From Flavobacterium sp. SLB02 (GTDB lineage: Bacteria > Bacteroidota > Bacteroidia > Flavobacteriales > Flavobacteriaceae): 64,000 bases of DNA. Each line of letters opens with the position of its first letter. The stretch's first letter is position 1. The position numbers were made by a program, and so were the translations under genes. Below are positions 61,333 to 64,000 of this stretch, one piece after another. The notes below the pieces were generated by a model. It did no database searches. It saw nothing but the letters and a program-made list of their open reading frames with translations, and had not been told where the DNA came from. The stretch covers positions 6,114,518 through 6,178,517 of the forward strand of contig NZ_CP045928.1 of NCBI RefSeq assembly GCF_009664855.1, in the 5' to 3' direction.

Positions 61333-61340
61333 ACAAAAGT
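61333..61340 (-). promoter_or_regulatory. Predicted -7 box for the DUF6642-AraC operon
   Basis: Plus-strand CAAAAGTA reads TACTTTTG on the minus strand, 43 bases before the start codon. Confidence 0.5.
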
Positions 61341-61449
61341 ATTTTTTATTGTCGAAAAACTGCTATCCGAAAAGTTTTTTAACGCATTTTTGACATTGAA
61401 GAAATAGTCAGCGATTTATTATGAGCACAATCTTATCATCCCTATTTTT

Positions 61450-61680
61450 ATAATAGAAACATTTTTTTAGTAGCCTAATGCCGCTGAGAATGACAAGATT
61501 GTATATAAACTTTGCGCCTTAGCGTCTTTGTGCGATTAGTTTTTTCTCTCACAGATTAAGCAGATTTATTTTCGTGGTTGTCATCCCGAATGAGGACACT
61601 AGCGATAGCGAACTGGCAAAGCAATCCACACAAGTAGCTCCGTAAAGAAGATTTTTTTTTTGGTGATTAGCAAAAAGGAT
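61450..61680. repeat. Intergenic repeat fragments
   Basis: Between the DUF6642 gene and the decayed membrane gene lie GAATGACAAGATTGTA, AACTTTGCGCCTTAGCGTCTTTG and a GTCATCCCGAATGAGGAC tract that continues with CACTAGCGATAGCGAACTGG. These look like decayed dispersed repeats. No gene was found in 61290-61735. Confidence 0.45.
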
Positions 61681-61735
61681 TTTCCTTTATCTAAGTGAAA
61701 AGCAACGTTCTTAAAATAAAAAAGATACAGACAAC

Positions 61736-61947
61736 TTAATCTTTAATTCGTTTTGAATATAAGTTCATTCCAAAAATAATTCCTGATGATATAAACGGAA
61801 CAAAAGCAGAGATTTGCCAGAAAAGATCTGTTCCCGTTTTTAGTCCTGTATTGGATATCTCGAATATTGCTAAACCAATAAAAAAATACAAAGGATTAAT
61901 AGAGCAAATTGAATTTTATAGTTGATCTTCGTAGTTTTATGATTTTT
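61736..61947 (-). pseudogene. Decayed small membrane-protein gene, frameshifted at a T-run
   Basis: One frame on the minus strand encodes KINYKIQFALLILCIF and then stops at TAG. After a seven-T run, another frame continues with FIGLAIFEISNTG, then DLFWQISAFVPFISSGIIFG and ends SKRIKD-stop at 61736. Joined across the T-run, they give about 70 residues with two hydrophobic helices. There is no ATG start. It is read as a broken gene; an assembly error in the homopolymer is the alternative. Confidence 0.5.
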
Positions 61948-61967
61948 ATAAAATTAAATAAAAATAG

Positions 61968-62357
61968 TTACTCGGCTCTATTCAAAATTAAAAATCTCTG
62001 CCACCATTTTGGTGCTGCTTCGTGTAGAATTTCGGTATAATTGATAATTACAGATGCTCTTTTATTACCGCATGCAGCACATAAAGAAGCCTTTGGAGTT
62101 CTGTAAGGTTTAGAGCAATTCTCACATGCAGAACCATATAAATCAATTCGATGGTGCATGATCGCGTTAGGATTGGTTTCTTCAAATCCTGTTAGATCTT
62201 TATAATAATCCAGTAAGTCTTTAAAGCGTTTCTTTCTGGTCATACTGCATTTTCCTGTTTGAAAACCATCACGATAGAGTTTAGAGGCTATTTTATATTC
62301 CTTTTCATCCAGCATAGGAACTTCCATTTTGCAACGCCAACACCAAAGATTTTTCAT
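61968..62357 (-). CDS. Zinc-ribbon-like conserved protein
   Basis: Soluble protein of 129 residues. It has two cysteine clusters: WCWRCK at residues 5-10, and CENCSKPYRTPKASLCAACG (about 78-97) with CxxC...CxxC spacing typical of a zinc ribbon. The middle (YRDGFQTGKCSMTRKKRFKDLLDYYKDLTG) is basic. No DNA-binding or enzymatic domain is recognisable. Function unknown; it stands alone, next to the decayed membrane gene. Confidence 0.65.
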   Translation of the reverse strand: MKNLWCWRCKMEVPMLDEKEYKIASKLYRDGFQTGKCSMTRKKRFKDLLDYYKDLTGFEETNPNAIMHHRIDLYGSACENCSKPYRTPKASLCAACGNKRASVIINYTEILHEAAPKWWQRFLILNRAE

Positions 62358-62546
62358 GGTTTTCTTTTTCAGGTTTGAAATTTGTAATGACTATCTTTTT
62401 TAATTTTAACTAAATCTCTTGCTAATTTATAATCGTTTATTGAGAATTGTTTACGGTTTCTCACATTCTGCAAACAAAATTCGCTTTTTTAACATTTACA
62501 GCACTACGTAGAAATACCTGATTTTAAAAAATAAAAATTTAGACAT

Positions 62547-62584
62547 AAAAAAACGGACTAGTAAATGCTAATCCGTCTGTTTTT
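62547..62584 (-). terminator. Terminator of the SMR gene
   Basis: Plus-strand AAACGGACTAG / CTAATCCGTCTGTTT form a hairpin with G-U pairing; on the minus strand it is followed by a T-run. Confidence 0.7.
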
Positions 62585-62597
62585 ATAAAGTTTGTTA

Positions 62598-62924
62598 TTA
62601 ATGAGAGACTGCTTTTAAACCAATAATAGAACCAATAAGGGTCGTAATAAAAAAGAGTCGCCAGAAATTAGCCGGATCTTTAAATATTAAAATACCAATT
62701 AAAACGGTTCCAACCGCTCCAATACCTGTCCAAACGGCATAAGCGGTTCCGATAGGTAAAGTTTGTGTCGCTTTCATCAAAAGTCCCATACTAACAATAA
62801 GCGATATCAAAAATCCGGTATACCACATGTACATTTCGTTTCCGGTTGTTTCTTTTGCTTTTCCTAAACATAACGTAAAGCCCACTTCAAATAAGCCGGC
62901 AATAATTAAAATAATCCAGTTCAT
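62598..62924 (-). CDS. Small multidrug resistance family exporter, Gdx/SugE type
   Basis: Four-helix SMR transporter of 108 residues working as a dual-topology dimer. The essential Glu13 is in IIAGLFEVGF, and LPIGTAYAVWTGIGAVGTVLIG (about 61-82) matches the guanidinium-exporter (Gdx, formerly SugE) subgroup rather than EmrE. The last helix ends SIIGLKAVSH. Gdx exports guanidinium in exchange for protons. The cation is inferred from the subgroup motif, and no guanidine riboswitch was recognised upstream. It is followed on the same strand by a terminator. Confidence 0.9.
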   Translation of the reverse strand: MNWIILIIAGLFEVGFTLCLGKAKETTGNEMYMWYTGFLISLIVSMGLLMKATQTLPIGTAYAVWTGIGAVGTVLIGILIFKDPANFWRLFFITTLIGSIIGLKAVSH

Positions 62925-62988
62925 ATCTTTTTTTGCAAAGGTTAGAAAAGGAATTGACCGGGAATTTTACATTTGTTAAAAAAGCAAA

Positions 62989-63552
62989 CTATTTTATTTC
63001 GGCTCGAATTCTACTCAGACTCACTTGAGAAATTCCTAAATAAGAGGCAATATGTCCTAATTGAACCCGCTGAATCAAATGCGGATAATCCGTAAGTAAT
63101 TCTTTATAGCGTTCTGAAGCAGTACGAAATTGGCGGGAGATAAGTCGTTCTTCGGTTTTTACAAGTTCTTTTTCGGCAAATTTTCGTCCCCAGTTGGCAA
63201 TATGGATGTCTTCTTCAAAGAGCTTATGCAGTTTTTCAGACTTTAATTCATATAAATCACAATCTTCCAGAAGCTCAATATCTTCATATCCTTTCTGCTT
63301 GGCGACATAACTTTTCATTGATAAAACCGTGTCTCCTTCTTTACCAAACCAAAAAGTAACCTCGTTATCATCGCGATTAGCATAAGCTCTTGCAATTCCT
63401 TTTCGAATAAAATAAATAGTGGTTTCAATTTTATCAGCGCGCAATAAAATATGACCTTTAGAGAAACGCACTTCTTTCGCGCAATTTTGAAGTTTTAGTT
63501 TTGAAAGTTCCGGAAGAGGATATATCAGGTCAAGAATTTGCTCTATTTCCAT
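62989..63552 (-). CDS. Crp/Fnr-family transcriptional regulator
   Basis: Regulator of 187 residues: an N-terminal cyclic-nucleotide-binding-like beta-barrel (about 15-120) with VRFSKGHILLRADKIETTIYFIRKGIARAY and a C-terminal winged helix with QRVQLGHIASYLGISQVSLSRIRAEI. There is no Fnr-type N-terminal cysteine cluster. This short form is frequent in Bacteroidota and often controls a neighbouring efflux or metabolic gene; here the SMR exporter is 64 bases downstream. The effector is not known. Confidence 0.9.
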   Translation of the reverse strand: MEIEQILDLIYPLPELSKLKLQNCAKEVRFSKGHILLRADKIETTIYFIRKGIARAYANRDDNEVTFWFGKEGDTVLSMKSYVAKQKGYEDIELLEDCDLYELKSEKLHKLFEEDIHIANWGRKFAEKELVKTEERLISRQFRTASERYKELLTDYPHLIQRVQLGHIASYLGISQVSLSRIRAEIK

Positions 63553-63582
63553 GTTATGTTTTTATTTTAAAATGTTTTAAAT

Positions 63583-63640
63583 CAAGGCACAGATTAAAGG
63601 ATTAAAGAGATTATAAAAAAATCTGCTAAATCTGCGCGAA
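63583..63640. repeat. AGATTAAAGGATTAAAG repeat fragment
   Basis: GGCACAGATTAAAGGATTAAAGAGATT and AAATCTGCTAAATCTGCGCG, a degraded member of the GCCACAGATTAA family at 9340. Confidence 0.45.
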
Positions 63641-63658
63641 AAATATCTAACACTTAGA

Positions 63659-64000
63659 TTATAAAATAGTATCGAGAGACTGTCGTAAAATAGTTACGGC
63701 ATTTTCCATTTCAGATGGATCAAAATGTCCGAAACCTAAACGCGTTGCCGTGAGATTTTTGGTTTGATATAAAACCGTTTTAGGCAAAAATAATCCATTT
63801 GCAGCACATTGTTTCTGCAATTGTATCAAATTAAAGTGATCCAGCCATTCTACCCAAATTGCCAAACCTCTTAGCGGAACCTGAAATTTGATTTTTCCTT
63901 CGAGCTTTTCTTTCAATAATAAAACAAAATTATCCCTGCGTTCTTTGTAGATTTTTTTGTTTTTTTTCGAAAGTCGATGCACTTCACCTTCCTTGATCCA
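63659..64000 (-). CDS. MocR/PdxR-type regulator, C-terminal part (cut by window end)
   Basis: The last 113 residues of a GntR-MocR-type protein: a helix-turn-helix domain fused to a type I PLP-dependent aminotransferase fold. The visible part is the small C-terminal domain of the aminotransferase: KIYKERRDNFVLLLKEKLEG, GLAIWVEW and TRLGFGHFDPSEMENAVTIL. The frame stays open through base 64000 with a family-like continuation (WIKEGEVHRLSKK), so the N-terminal part lies outside. Family members regulate B6 or amino-acid genes; the specific role is unknown. Confidence 0.8.
   Translation of the reverse strand, partial: WIKEGEVHRLSKKNKKIYKERRDNFVLLLKEKLEGKIKFQVPLRGLAIWVEWLDHFNLIQLQKQCAANGLFLPKTVLYQTKNLTATRLGFGHFDPSEMENAVTILRQSLDTIL

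Noticed and set aside
5463..63640. Repeated palindromes considered as a CRISPR array
   Set aside because: Copies are scattered single units many kilobases apart with no regular spacers, and no cas genes are present.
63659..64000. MocR-type frame taken as a complete small protein from an ATG-like start at 63982
   Set aside because: The frame continues with family-like residues to the window end; it is the tail of a longer protein.

Overview
The window reads as chromosomal DNA of a Flavobacterium-like member of the Flavobacteriaceae (Bacteroidota). The base composition is AT-rich. Several gene starts are preceded by the Bacteroidota -7 box TAnnTTTG, in two cases with a TTG element 19 bases upstream. 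The gene content also fits: a SusC/SusD pair, head-GIN (DUF2807) proteins, a PspC/PadR operon, a long Bacteroidota-type signal peptidase I, and the order parA-parB-DUF5683-dapB-lepB. No phage, integrase, intact insertion sequence or CRISPR array was seen. The genus assignment is inference.

Layout. 1-12.2 kb is mostly minus-strand housekeeping and envelope genes: M48 protease, PH-domain protein, TonB, a glycosyltransferase overlapping an ECF sigma factor, PaiB-like and GNAT proteins, murB, a large rhomboid, a GT4 glycosyltransferase, a DUF2461 protein, a rhodanese-thioredoxin lipoprotein and recF. 12.6-18.9 kb is a plus-strand block: TPR protein, ribH, mutL, two rhomboids and an EEP-family hydrolase. 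18.9-28.2 kb is minus strand: WbqC-like protein, lepB, dapB, DUF5683, parB, parA, then a DUF2339/DUF3999 membrane pair. 28.5-38.4 kb holds a secreted beta-helix protein, a frameshifted rlpA-like gene, tRNA-Pro(UGG), trxB, the PadR-PspC-DUF2807 envelope-stress-like operon and two small genes.

38.8-51.6 kb begins with a GH18/deacetylase/GT2 polysaccharide enzyme. A copper-handling cluster follows: small Cys/Lys-rich exported proteins at both edges, a multicopper oxidase with a barrel-like C-terminal extension, a CopA-type P-type ATPase, a short regulator joining an HMA-like metal-binding segment to an AraC helix-turn-helix, and a DUF3347 protein. Next comes a divergent AraC/MFS pair. 52.1-58.8 kb is a SusC-SusD-lipoprotein operon. 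It has a perfect 14-base palindrome directly after its -7 box and no adjacent carbohydrate-active enzyme. 58.9-64.0 kb carries a pentapeptide-repeat protein, AraC and Crp regulators, a DUF6642-like protein, a zinc-ribbon protein, a Gdx/SugE-type exporter, a decayed membrane-protein gene and the tail of a MocR-type regulator cut by the window end.

The intergenic spaces are unusually rich in long inverted repeats of at least four families: GCCACGAATT, CGCAAAGTCGC, GTTTCAGGTTTCAAG and a 91-base composite stem-loop. Many good rho-independent terminators are visible. The points most worth following are the broken rlpA reading frame, the operator at the SusCD promoter, the HMA-AraC and oxidase-barrel fusions in the copper cluster, the MutL without the endonuclease motif, and the palindromic repeats.
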